A stretch of DNA of 64,000 bases from Vitellaria paradoxa (lineage: Eukaryota > Streptophyta > Magnoliopsida > Ericales > Sapotaceae). The notes under the pieces are model-generated. The model had not been told where the DNA came from. It was given only the letters and a program-made list of their open reading frames with translations, and ran no database searches. This document shows positions 10,217 through 22,140 of the stretch, piece after piece. Position 1 is the stretch's first letter, and every line of letters starts with the position of its first letter. The stretch is from positions 19,056,436 to 19,120,435 of the forward strand of contig CM034233.1 in NCBI GenBank assembly GCA_019916065.1. Reading direction: 5' to 3'. The translations under genes and the position numbers were made by a program.

Positions 10217-10580
10217 AAGCGGCGCGTGAGGGCGCGTGCGGGCTTCTTTTTGGGGCCGGTTGACGGTGGTAGGTTCGTCTCTGAGAGAGGGACCCGATGA
10301 TATATATATATCCTCGAATAACTGCAAGACGAAGACGAACAGAAGCGAAAGAAACAAGAACTTCTGAAAATCACGGGCAATCGTCAGGCAGTCTTCAGGC
10401 GGCGCGTGAGAGCGTGTGGAGACTTGTTTCGGCTTCTGGTTGATGGTGTTAGGTTCGTCTCTGAAAGAGCAACCCGATGATATATGGAGATCTCTGAATA
10501 ACCGCAAGATGACGGATGATAGAAGCAAAACAGACAAGAACGTCTGTAAATCACGCAAAAAAAAAAAAATATACCAAAAT
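10217..10580 (-). repeat. 180-bp tandem repeat in the Copia leader
   Basis: Two imperfect units lie between gag and the 5' LTR. AGGTTCGTCTCTGAGAGAG at 10271 recurs as AGGTTCGTCTCTGAAAGAG at 10451, exactly 180 bp later, and GGCGCGTGAG and CCCGATGATATAT recur with it. The neighbouring leader (about 10090-10200) holds several ACCGG motifs and the hairpin GCGCGTGAGATCACGCGC (10192-10209). Retroelement leaders carry packaging and dimerisation signals. Assigning that role here is inference. Confidence 0.85.
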
Positions 10581-10630
10581 TTTCTAGAAAATAATGGCTG
10601 AAAAAAAATATGAAAAGAATTAGAGCGAAG

Positions 10631-10642
10631 GCTCTGATACCA
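10631..10642 (-). other. Copia primer-binding site, initiator-Met tRNA type
   Basis: Immediately inside the 5' LTR the minus strand reads TGGTATCAGAGC. This is the standard plant retroelement primer site complementary to the 3' end of initiator methionine tRNA. Confidence 0.95.
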
Positions 10643-10878
10643 TGTTAGAAGAAAAGAAAAGAATTCTTGTTTATTGATGTGTGTTGAATACAAGATACAA
10701 GGTCCCTTATATAAGCGGGACAATAACCCTAATCCTACTATGATATGGATAGGACAATAACCCTAATCCTAGTATGATATGGATAGTAATCCTAATTATG
10801 GTATGATACATAATAAGGAATCCATAAATTACAAGATTCTAAATATAATACTAACTATATATAATACCAAACTTAACA
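10643..10878 (-). repeat. Copia 5' LTR (right copy)
   Basis: A 236-bp LTR, identical by eye to 5529-5764. As the upstream LTR of a minus-strand element it should hold the promoter for the genomic RNA. Confidence 0.95.
10706..10715 (-). promoter_or_regulatory. TATA box in the Copia 5' LTR
   Basis: CTTATATAAG is palindromic, so it reads the same on both strands. It lies about 60 bp from the inner edge of the LTR, a sensible place for a minus-strand transcription start. Confidence 0.6.
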
Positions 10879-10883
10879 CACTG

Positions 10884-13019
10884 AAAAGGGTTATTGCCTT
10901 GTTCCTTTACAGTCACTTCTAAAATTCAAATAGGGATTTGCTTTTATCCACCACAAGGCGTATTCCGTGATTGTGAATGCAAACTTAATTCATCATATAA
11001 TCACAAACATCAACCAATTAATTCATGGGAATAAACTTCATTGATCCATGAATCCCTCATGGACCGATGTAATGAAAAATAATTCAAGGCATTTCATATC
11101 AACATGAAATATGCAGTTGAAAACTTGAAAGAAGAATAACAAAATTTTACACCTTTCGATTATGTATGTTAGGTATGCTTTATTAAGATTCAAATTGGTT
11201 AATATTTTCCTATTAAGATATTAAAGGTTAATCTTTTTAACAAATTGAGTAAAATAGACGAAAAGATGTCGGAATAAAAGATTAACAATTACTTTCGTAA
11301 CATTTAACTGCTTAACTTCCAAATTTTTAATCCCATGCCAAAAGCAAAGTTGAAATTTTGAAACTAATTCTAAATAATGAAGTTAGGAGGGGTCCGGAGG
11401 GCCAAAAGTCAAAAGAAGTGCAATGCGTCAATTACTTGGCGATCAAATCACAAACTCAAACTTATTGATAGTACTCATTCAAACGTGATTGAATGACCCG
11501 TTCGAATAGTTTTTATATGCTGTGTCAAAATTTTGAACTGACATAACCCATTTAAATGTGGTTGAATGGCTTATTCGAATACTGTTCATTTATTGTACCG
11601 AAATTTTGAGAAGAAGTTGTTAAAAATTAGTAAATACGCATAAAATACAAAACAGTTAGAGGTTTGTAAAAATTGATCTTCCAACCAGCACCTTAATTTA
11701 GCGGTAGATGCCTAGATGGGCGCCTTTTGCTTTGATTGTGGTGCGGGTGAGTACTATTTTAAGGTTAATGTACTTATGAGATACTCCTTTACCTTTTATT
11801 AAAGCTCCTTATTATGAAATCTCAAGAGCAGAGTATGATCCCCCATCTCTGGATCTTATCAAAGAAAGAAAAATTGAAAACTGCACACTATGTAGGGAAT
11901 TAAATTATAAACAAGCACACACATATATATAACAGTTAGTGGCAACTTTGTAGATTCTCAAGGTTGGTCTTAAAGCACTTACATATAATTTTAGTTCAAA
12001 AATATGGGCTCCGTTACGCTTGAGCCATTGGCCTTAATGGTCTTTGGTGACATGGCTGAAACCTGAAAAGCACTCAGGCTGAACCAGATTGAAAGGAAAA
12101 GAGAGAAACCAAAGCTAAGTTGGCGAATCTTATTTGGCTTTAGAAGAAAGAAACCAAAGCAAAGTTGGCGATTGCCACTTAGGCCCCATTTGGCTCCCTG
12201 TCAAGTTAGGAAGCAATTTTTGGCCCTTCAAATGATTTATATGTTTGGCCAGATATTTGAAGCACTTGTTTCTAGAACTGTCACCTCAGAGAGAGATAGA
12301 GAGAGAGAGAGAGAGATAGAGAGAGAAAGAGGAGGAGGAGGAGAATAACTCACAAGAATGGAGGTGCTTTGGCTGAAAGAAGAATGTGATAAGCAATTTT
12401 GAAGTCGGCAACCAAATAGATTGTTATCAAGTTCTCTGCAAAACTCCCACTCATTAGTTTAGAAAACCACACCCCCAAACAGGCCCCTATCATATCATCA
12501 TTTTCGAACATTTAATTATTATTATTTGGGTAATACATCTTTGAACAATTACCGAATCTAGTTTATGCACTTGACATGTAAAAGATTTCATTAATTTGTC
12601 AAGATTTAATACTGTGAAACTTGGAATTTGGAGCAATTGTGTAATTGATCAGGAATTTGATGGGGATGAGAACCAAATCATTGAGTTTCATATTGCAGCA
12701 CTGTTTGGGAAGTGGAATTTGGATAAGTCAGTTGCCGGTGAAATATCCATGCTATTAGCACTGTGGGTAGGCAGGAGATAATGATTGGTATGCCAAACAA
12801 AGTACACAGATTATGATGAGCCTAAAATGTGTGGGACATATTTGCTAAAGGCTTATTTATATGACAAAAGAGAGAGCTGCAATCAGAATGTCATCAAATC
12901 CAACTTAAAAACGAGATTCTTGTTTGCTCTACTTTATTATTTTATTAGTAATTGTCCGTGGCTAGAGGTGTTGAAATATAATTTGGTGTATAGATAATTC
13001 AAATTTAAATTTATATAGC
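10884..13019. other. gene-free intergenic DNA
   Basis: No recognisable gene. Two short adjacent plus-strand open frames (12596-12781 and 12785-12997) have fairly natural amino-acid composition but match no family I know, and they show no gene context. A GA-rich tract lies at 12289-12345, and a 22-bp segment (AGAAACCAAAGC then AAGTTGGCGA) is duplicated near 12105 and 12148. Confidence 0.5.
12289..12345. repeat. (GA)n and (GGA)n microsatellite
   Basis: An interrupted GA repeat passing into GGA units. Confidence 0.85.
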
Positions 13020-15560
13020 AAATGTACATAAAAAATTATAAAAATAACTTATAAAAATAAAAATCACCAATAAAAAGAGAATAAGGTATCTATATAGTGT
13101 TTAATAAAAATATAAAATTTTATTATTTATTACAAATATTATTAAATTTAAAATATTAATTGAAATCTTTCATATAAAAGTATTCAAAAAAAAATATGAA
13201 AAGAGTGAGATAAAAAAGCAAAATAATTCTAACTATTGAGTAAATCTAACTATTAAAAATATCTCAAATTCAAAATTTTAAATTTTCTTATTATATAAAT
13301 GATATAAAGTATAAAAGCGTATATATTTAAAATTTATGTTCTAAGCACATTAAAATTGAAATTTTTATTTAAATGTTTATTTTTTAATAAAATTTTAAAG
13401 AAAATTAAAGTTTAAATGTATTTTTTAAATAAAAAATTTAGTTAATTTTGTCTAATAGGTATCTACATATTGTTTAATAAATGTGTATAATTTTATTATT
13501 TATTACAAATATTATCACATTTTTTAAAATATTAATTTAAAAACTTATATATATATATATATAAAGTATTCAAAAAATATACGAGAAGAGTGAGGGATTA
13601 TGTTTTCATGTGATGTAACCGAAAAGACAACTAAAATAAAGACAGAAAGAAGTAATTCTGCCCATTGAATAAATCTAACAGTTGAAAAAATCTTAAATTC
13701 AAAATTTTAAACTTTTTTATTGTATAAACGATACAAAAAATGTAAAAATATATATGTTTAAAATTTAAATTTTAAGCATATTAAAATTGAAATTTTAATT
13801 TAAATATTTATTTTTAATAAAATTATAAAGAAAATTAAAGTTTAAATATATTTTTTAAATAAAAAAATTTAATTGACTTTATCTAATTGATATCTATACA
13901 TTGTTTAATAAATTTGTAAAATTTTATTATTTATTACAAATATTATCACATTTTTTAAAATATTAATTTGAAAACTTTTACGTATAAAAGGTAATCAAAA
14001 AATATATGGGAAGAGTGAAAAATTATGTTTTCATGTAATGTGCCGAAAAAAACAACCAAACTAGAGAGAAAAACAAGCAATATTGACTATTGAATAAATT
14101 TAAGAGTTGAAAAAATAGTACAAACAGTGTAAAAGTGTGTGTATTTAAATTTTAAGTTTTAAATTTTAAGCACATTAAAATTAAAATTAAAATTTTAATT
14201 TTAAATTTTAGATTTCAAAATTTGAAAAAAAAAATTGAAATTTAAAAGATTGGTATGTACCAAAAATATGATAGATTTAATGCTCTTCAGCCCAATGCCA
14301 AGCCCCCCCGAGGCGGGGATAACTGCTCAGTGCTTAGGCTTTCACCTCTCTCCTCCCTCTCCCCCGCACCCGGTCCACGTGGGACAACTGTCTAATACTG
14401 AGTGAATCTATAATGTAGATTTATTAGTAATTGCATATGCCTGAAAGTATAAAAATATAATTTAACGTGTTAATAATTTAAATTTAAATTTATAAAGTAA
14501 ATTTATATAAAAAAAATATAAAAATAACCTATAAAAATAAAAATTATTAATTAAAAGAAATTAAGGTATAAAATTTTATTATTTATTATAAATATTTTCA
14601 TATTTTTAAAAATATTAATTAAATCTTTTATATAAAAAGTATTAAAAAAATATGAAAAGAGCGAAAGAAAAAGAAAAATAATCCTGACCATTTAACAAAC
14701 TCAATAGTTGAAAATATCTCAAATTTAAAATTTTAAACTTACTTATTATATAAGTGACACATAAAGTAAAAGTGTATGTTACATTTTTTAAAATATAATT
14801 TAAAATCTTTTATATAAAAAATATTATAAAAATGAAAGGAGTGAGAAAAAATAAAAATAATTCTGACCATTTAACAAATTCAACAATTAAAAATATCTCA
14901 AATTTAAAATTTTAAACTTCTTTATTGTATAAATAACACAAAGTGTAAAATTATAGGTTACATTTTTTAAAATATTAATTAAAAATCTTTTATATAAAAA
15001 GTTTTAAAAAATATGAGAAGAGTGAGAGAAAAAGAAAAGCAATCTTGACCATTTATCAAATTTAACAGTTGAAAATATCTCAGATTCAAAATTTTAAATT
15101 TCCTTATTATATAAATGACATACAGTATAAAAGTATATGTATTTAAAATTTAAGTTTTAAGTAAATAAAAATAAAAATTTTTATTTAAATGTTTATTTTT
15201 TAATAAAATTTTTACAAATTTTAAATTTAAATATATTTTTTAAATAAAAAATTTAGTTGACTTTATTTAATAGATATCCATACATAATTTAATAATAATA
15301 GATAACATATGTACGTATAATTTCACAAAATATAATATTATATTTATTTGAATTTCAAATTTTAAATTCAAATGATATGTTTTTATTATATAGATATATA
15401 ATAAGTGATGATGTAGTGAAATTTTAATAATGACCGGGATAAATGTTAAATTAAAAGATGTGTTTTATTATATAGATGTATAATAAGTAATGACGTGGCA
15501 AAATTTTATTGATGATTAGGATAAATGTCAAAGCAAATGATGTATTTTATTATATAGATT
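13020..15560. repeat. decayed AT-rich tandem repeat array
   Basis: The same sentence of sequence recurs with drift. ATTTTATTATTTATTACAAA recurs near 13120, 13490, 13920 and, mutated, 14573. AAAATATCTCAAATT(C/T)AAAA and TTAAAATTGAAATTTTTATT blocks also recur. The left part has a unit of roughly 370-430 bp. From about 14620 to 15130 a shorter unit of about 190 bp repeats three times, each beginning near AGAGTGAGA(G/A)AAAAAG and TGACCATTTA. The array is very AT-rich and has no open frames. It may be an old satellite or nested copies of an AT-rich transposon; I cannot tell which. Confidence 0.75.
14281..14390. other. GC-rich island inside the AT-rich array
   Basis: About 110 bp of C-rich sequence (GCCCCCCCGAGGCGGGG followed by CTCTCTCCTCCCTCTCCCCC) breaks sharply into the AT-rich array. 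I find no Pol III boxes, inverted ends or target duplication. It is probably a fragment of another insertion. Confidence 0.4.
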
Positions 15561-16324
15561 TATTTATTTAGGGGGCTATTTAAATTATATTTTTGAAGCT
15601 TTGAAATTTTCACCAAATCCCATTTTGGAATCTAGCATTTTAATTGTGAAAAGAGTTTAGTCGAGGGTGAGGTTGCATACAGCATTTTTAGGGATTGTCC
15701 TAGTGTCTTTATTTGATAAAATTTTTTAATTGATAAAACAAAATATATATATATATCATGCACCATGTCTATAACAAATATCCAAATATATGCCTCCAAT
15801 CCGTCAACATCAAAATCCACTAATCTTTTATAAACATGATTTTTCTTCTACAAAAACCATTGAATGATTTGAATTATAACTGAAAATGTATCCCTTCTTT
15901 ATATTAACAAGAATCAGAAGCAACACAGTTGACAATCAAGTAACAATATTTTTCTCATTCTAACGAGGAAAAAAATTAAAAAAAAAAAAAAAATTGAAGG
16001 ATCCAAATAAACATCATAAATTCCCCCTCTTATCTGCGGTCATGGACTTCCCTCTACAGATCCTAACACTCTTTGTGGTACAGAAAAAGTAAACTCAGTG
16101 GTTCCCATTAAATATAAATAATAATATGTCAAGTCAGAGGCCTCCAAAAAAAGTCCTCCTAACCTCTACCCTTGGAACCCCGTAAAATTGTAGGTCTCAG
16201 ATTTGCAATTGAACAGCACTGGCACTTAGACTGAATAAGCATGCCAATATGTTCAAGAAGAGAATGATATTCGTACCTCCAGCAGAGCTGGGAAAATGGC
16301 CTTGTGCGCTGCCTCTGAAAGAAT
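15561..16324. other. 3' flank of the apyrase gene
   Basis: No independent gene is seen. The stretch lies downstream of the minus-strand apyrase stop codon and probably holds its 3' UTR in the right-hand few hundred bases. It contains an (AT)n tract near 15744-15757 and a poly-A run near 15977-15992. Confidence 0.5.
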
Positions 16325-19300
16325 CTATGAATATCTACTGACATGCGTAACTATATACTTTCCTTTCTCTAGATCATAGATAGTCTTCAACTGGGTCTTT
16401 CTCCTCTTTGATAAAGTCCATGCACTAAACATCAATATGATAGAGATAACAAGCAAAGCAATCAATGTGGATGAATCGCTAGTGACAGTTGTAGCAATCC
16501 AGTTGGGATGTTCTGCTTCCAACTCAGCCATGCTCTGAGAGATGAAAGCACCCAATGCCCAATCAAGTGGTATATCTCCCACTTGATTAGTGAACCCAAT
16601 CCTGCTCAACAGTTAGTAGTCCAATCAATGAATACATAAATATAGAACCACAAATGTGGGAAGAGGGGCAAAAAGGCGACAGAGCATTGTACTCAAGCCT
16701 GAGTTTGTGAAAATGAAACCCTTCTTTTTTTTTTGTTTTTCTTTTTGGTAAGTAGTGAAAATGAAACCTTAACCTTAGCTCCTAATTTTTTATTTTTTGA
16801 TAAGCAACAAAATTCATTAATCAAAACAAAAAAGACATACAATAGGCCAAGATAGCCACAACATAAAATTCAAAAGAGACAACAAAAACTAAAAAATCTA
16901 ATAACAAGCCTCTTTCCAGGACATTTTAATGAGAAATAGCCAAGTCCCTTTAAAAGATCAGTCACGAAAGCCCACTGATTTATACACACACTCATCAATG
17001 AGGATATTCATGCAAATAGATAATAAAAAGAAGTGAGAAAGAGAATACCTTTCATCATCCAAAGCAATTCCAAGACTGTCATGGAGTAGGGCAACAATAT
17101 ATGCTGAAGAGAAGCAATACTGCATCAAATTGTCCTCCTCGAGTGAAGGGTATTTTGTCCTCAACTTATGCCAATCCGCTTCGCAGAATTGTCGCCCAGA
17201 CCTCATCAGATCCGAAATAAATGCCCTCGGGGCTAGCCCAAAGAACTACTTGAGGCAAGGAAAGATCGAAAGGTTAAAAATTAAGAGGCAGGTCCATCTA
17301 AACATGCTTTAAAATGAAGAGGCAGGTACATCTAAACATGCTTTATGACGTCAAGTGAAATTTGAAAACTGAGAACTTTTTCCCAAATATATAGTATGGT
17401 TTTCCTGAAAAAACATAGGCATAGAACCGTTGATCAATGAAGTAAGGCAGAACAAGAAACCTTTGCTGTATAGAAGAAATTTTCTGTGGCCAAGAAGTTC
17501 CCCTGAAGCTCGGGTATAAATGTCGATCCTATGTAGCAATGCTGGTAAGAGCATTGTTCTGCACCTTGCATGAAAATAATTTCGTCCGTTAGTTTGAACA
17601 ACAATGAAGGGCAACTCCCTAACTGATGCAAAACATGATACAGTTTTTCCAATAGAATCCACACTACCTTTCCCTTTTTGCAACAGCATTAATGCAGCTG
17701 ATCTGCACTCTGAGAAGTTACCCCTGGGTTGCAGAATGGATAGGTATTTACTCTTTTCAACCAAGGAACCAGGAGAGCGAGAGTGAGATTTTGTATCATG
17801 TGAATATCCACTAGGAGTACAAGGATCTATTGATTTTTCACTCTGAAGAGATTTAGTAGCTGCATTAATAAATACAGTAAAAAATTCCCAAATGAATACA
17901 TTTCTTCAAGCGCGTGATTGTATGCCCCGACACCAATACAGACAAAAGTATGATTCAAAAAACGAAAGGGAAAAAGAAAAGACCATCTTTAAAAACCATT
18001 TTAACAATGGGACTTCTGTTTGACCAATAGATATCCAAAGAACAATATTGTGTGTAGTAAAAAAAATGTACATATCAGGAATATAACCCAAAAATAAAAC
18101 AGTGCGCATCCATCCCATTCAACTTATGACCAGAACAACTACGTGTGAATCCATCCTGATCACCTGCTGATTATAGCAACTACTTAATGACTGCAGTAGC
18201 TGTTATGTCAAGCAGTTAAGAATTATCCTCAAAGCTTATATAGGAAACTCCTACTTAGCATCTGCTGAGTGCCACAAATGCTAGCTACCTTCTATTAGAT
18301 CAAACAGAACTACCTAAAACTCCAAAATGTTTTAAACAGGGTATCTGTCCTGTCTTTTATACTATTGCCCAGTTCTTGGACATGAAATATCAAATGAAAT
18401 CACAGATTTTAAGGTTTAAGACTACCATTAAGTATTTCCCCACTCTTAACTTTATTATAGATACCAGGAATAGTCTGAAGAGAACAAGTTCATTCTTTAT
18501 GTTTCTTTCTATTAATTAGCTGAGGAAGCAAAAGCAATTGTATGCAATCCTAACATATGGCAAAATAATGCAAGTGCAAATATGCATATTAGCAACTAGA
18601 ATCCTTGGTGTTAGAACACTATAAAAGCTGAAATTATGTTCACTTGCCTGATTCTGGGGCTGTGGTAGCAAGTGATTCCCTTAATAGGTCATGTGCGACA
18701 GTCTGCACAATGATATAATTATGAATTCCCACACTACACAGAAATAACAACAGAGTTCTACTCCAAATAGGAATAGTCACATAGTTGTCATAAATATTTT
18801 TGCAACCAAGGGTAGAGGAAAAACTGCAGGAAAAATAGGCTGCTAGCAAGAGATTAATTGTTGAATACATATACATATATATCAGTGGTAGTTTCTAGAT
18901 CCAAGCAGATCCTGACATAAACTTCACATAACCAGGATTATCATGTTATTGACGGTAAGTCTGCATGCACTGCCCCTCCCCAGGCTCTGCATAGGCTAGA
19001 ACTCTCTATATAACCAGGATTAACATGTTTTACAATGTCAAAAATATTTACGTATGTGAAAGTATGGTAAAAAATTCACCATGTTCTCTTTGTATTAAGG
19101 CCTGTCAATCTTTATCCATCTTGAACCCTTTCTATGAATTCTGTGCTTCAAACAAACTTTTTATAGTAATTTAGACCCCAAATTCAAAGATAATTTGATG
19201 TGCACATGGGTTCACACCCTATTGGTTATACTTAATGCAACTTCTTATTGATCCATAAAAGGGCATTGTAGAAATTGATGCCAAAGTCAAGAAGATTAGG

Positions 19301-21642
19301 GCTCCACTTAAGATCCTGAGATCCTTGAAAGAACTCTTTCTGTTACTAGCTGAGATTAGGTATTTGCAGCAAAAGCATCTAGTTAAATTAAAGCAGAAAG
19401 TGTCATTTAAACTAGAATTGGTTGAAGGGAAAAAAAAAAAAAAAACAAAAGAAAAAACAAAAACAGAAACAAGAAGGGGGAAAAATGGACAACCTACTAA
19501 AAACAAATATATGAACATCAGATGGTTAGATGATAAATCAACTTCCTGTTGCATATTGTGAGAAATTCAACATGAAACAGAATATTTTGCATCCCTCAAC
19601 CAAACATGTTAATACCATAGAGTGAGACAACTACTTCAGCGGAAATTTACCTGACCAAATTGAAGAAAACTGTGACTATAGAGATTGTAAGTAATGTTCC
19701 CAAACTTGACTACACGGGAAAATTCGGTGGGAATTGACTCGCTTGAAACAAAGGTTACCTGAAATAACAGCATATGCTAATTATCCACAATAAACATCAC
19801 ACAACTACCTTTTCAATGTTAATGCAGAATTGCTGTAACTCATTTCAAAAGCAATGAAGTAGGAAATAATATTGCAATTGCTAGATAAAATATTGTATAG
19901 CTGTTGAACATGAAATAATATTACAATTTTGAGATAAATTATCATATAGCAGCTGACACGATACATAATATTAGCTCTTTGATTGAAACCCAACCCCCCC
20001 CCCCCAAAAAAAAAAAAGAAAAAAAAAAACAATCTTGTGTTCCACAATTTCATAATGCAAGAAAATCTTGGAAATTATTGTTCAGAATTTTAGTCCACAT
20101 TAAATAATCCACTTGGAACGGGAAAACAGAAACACCACCTGAGCAGAAGCCCCGCCAAGTTCGATGATTCCAGTTGTTTTCAAAGCATCACTCCCAAGAG
20201 TACCCAATGCATAATTCGCAATAATCCAAGCATATACCCCTTCATCAGAGCCTATAAAAATCAAAGGACCCAGTATTATGCTTCCTGATTGTGAATCAGA
20301 ATCAAACTGTGCTCTTTATAACTGATGAACATATGGTGGGAAAATCTTTGAGGGTTTTCAAACTGCAGACTATATTAATATACTGAAAAATAAATTCCCA
20401 AAAGTTATGAGACAGCCTCCATATCTTCAACCGCAACACTTCCAAACTAGCGTTTTTCACTGTTTCTTCAACTTATATGTCTTTTCATACTCAATCGTTG
20501 TTTTGCAAGTTTCTACATCTAACCTTTTTTTTTTGGAAAGAAATCAGACTAATTTGCATGAGTTATTAAAGAATCCAAGGCCTCACTTACATAGATATTT
20601 GATTCAAACAAAATTAAAATTATCGCCAGATCTCTAAACAGACTACATGAGGTCCATTTTCAATTGCGTCCAAAGTACATTTTTCCATTCTGTGTAAGTA
20701 CATTTTTCATTTCATCCACAAACTCCATCAACACTGTCATTTACTAATAGAAAGAGTTTCTACATCCCCCATTTACTAAGAGTAAATAACATCCAATGCT
20801 CTTTGCACCTATCATTCACTAAAGCAAACAAGCTTCTAAAAGCATAAAAATAGCTGTTATTTATAAAATAAAATAAAGAATAAAAATTGTTTCCATCAAA
20901 CAAATCTAGTAAACTTAGAACTAACTATAAACTAAAAAGAGGTGCAAAAATTCACCCCAAAATAATAATAATAATAATAATAATAAGCACACGATACGAA
21001 CAAACTAATTGCACAATAAGCAATAAATTAAACACAAATGCCTCACCCTTATCAAAATGAATCAAACAAAACAAATTTCACAACTATCATACCAGCAATA
21101 ACAGACGCCCAATCATCACGAAACTTGAACCCAGACGGCCTCAGAACTCGCCGGCACGACTCCAAAATCTGATTTTGAACATCCATATCCAGCATCCTCA
21201 GCCCCGCGGTCGCCATGAGCCGTATCTCCGTCTCGCCCCAGTACTCCTTCGGAACCCTATTCTTCCCGAACTCCAAAAGCTTGCTCAATGACCCGCCCGC
21301 CCCCTCCGGGTCCTCCGCGTAAGACGACAGACCCGGATTCACCCGCATTGACGCCAACCCATTTTCCCCAAAATCGAATCTCGGAACCCCACCCTTAATC
21401 ACATACTCGAAAACATGAATTCGAGTCCCCGTGCTTCCTCCATCGATCATTATCCCGAATTTTCGCTTCCCGGAGTTTCTATAGGCAACAATTACGAAAC
21501 AAAACAAAGCGAGGCTTAGAGCGATCAATGCGAATATTATAATGCCGGATTTGGTGATACTGTTGGAATATTTAGAGTTTCGAAGGAAGAGATTGGATCG
21601 GTGAGGCGTGTTTGGGCGGAACTGAAGCTTGATCGAGTCCAT
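16325..21642 (-). CDS. APY6: apyrase (GDA1/CD39 nucleoside phosphatase), APY6-like
   Basis: Hydrolyses nucleoside tri- and diphosphates. Eight exons, placed by splice consensus and frame: 21093-21642, 20139-20251, 19651-19758, 18648-18702, 17668-17859, 17461-17558, 17049-17245, 16325-16601. They total 1590 nt and 529 residues with no internal stop. Apyrase conserved regions are in order: DGGSTGTR (67-74), ATAGLRM, SDEGVYAWIIANYALG, GIIELGGASAQ, and DIPLDWALGAFI near the end. Hydrophobic segments at about 33-54 and 480-499 predict membrane anchors at both ends with the catalytic domain between, the layout of the Arabidopsis APY3-APY6 clade. The tail KTIYDLEKGKYIVT resembles APY6. Exon 4 ends CAG|GCAAGT, so intron 4 is GC-AG. 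The start is the ATG at 21642; an upstream in-frame ATG at 21783 would add a 47-residue extension that is unlike the family. Family call very secure; APY6 subclade fairly likely. Confidence 0.93.
18646..18647 (-). other. GC donor of apyrase intron 4
   Basis: The intron begins GCAAGT after CAG. Using the nearest GT (four bases further on) would bring a TAA into frame two codons into the next exon. The GC donor joins the frame cleanly as GCT (Ala). Confidence 0.8.
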
Positions 21643-22140
21643 TGTGGTGTTGGTTTCGCTGTTTGAGTTACGATCGAGTCTGCGAAGATTCGATCGTAGC
21701 ATCAAAAGACTGCAGAGCTGCAGTGTAGAAACTGTACGCGAACCATGTATGATTAACGAAAAAAAAAAAATCAAAGCGATCAATTAACGAATTTTTTCTT
21801 TTGATTTGCCAAAAAAAAATGTATTCTGTTATATTTTTCGGGTTTTGGGGTTGAGTGGAGATCGGAGAGGGCTATCGTCAGAGATGTCGCCCGCCCTCTC
21901 TGTCTCTCTCTCTGTCTCTCTTCCTCCCTCCCCGGCACCCTCCTTGTCTGATGCTGCTAGGCACGAAGACGACGATGATTGGAAGCTTTTGCTTTGGGTC
22001 GTCCGAGCCGGTCTCGTTCGGTCCGGACTTTTTTCTAAAGATTGTTGTGTCCAGCGAGACTCCGGTTTACTTGTTTTCGAACTCCGCGTGCACGTGTCAT
22101 TTGATCGGCTGGCGGTTGAAAATTTGGAAAAAGTTAGGAA
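21643..22140 (-). promoter_or_regulatory. apyrase upstream region with GA-rich tract and G-box
   Basis: On the minus strand the segment upstream of the start codon carries a GAGA-rich tract (complement of the CT run at 21898-21935), typical of plant 5' UTRs or core promoters. A palindromic G-box CACGTG lies at 22091-22096, about 450 bp from the start codon. An open frame of about 113 codons on the plus strand here is low-complexity and I do not consider it a gene. Confidence 0.4.

Larger units (their letters stand above)
5529..10878 (-). mobile_element. full-length Ty1/Copia LTR retrotransposon
   Basis: A 5350-bp element. Two 236-bp LTRs, identical by eye, start TGTTAGAAG and end CTTAACA. 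The 5-bp target duplication CACTG lies at 5524-5528 and 10879-10883. Read on the minus strand, the order is 5' LTR, primer-binding site, repeat-rich leader, one gag-pol frame, polypurine tract, 3' LTR. Integrase precedes reverse transcriptase, which defines Copia. The short LTRs, single frame of about 1400 codons and initiator-Met primer site fit the small-element (Ale/Retrofit-like) group, but the lineage is inferred. Identical LTRs, exact target duplication and an unbroken frame point to a recent insertion that may still be competent. Confidence 0.97.

Noticed and set aside
12596..12997. Two adjacent short plus-strand open frames with fairly natural composition
   Set aside because: No recognisable family, no splice continuity and no gene context; could be a gene relic but I cannot support it.
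18646..18652. Ordinary GT donor for apyrase exon 4 at GGCAA|GTGAAC
   Set aside because: It would put a stop codon into frame within two codons of exon 5; the GC donor is the only consistent choice.
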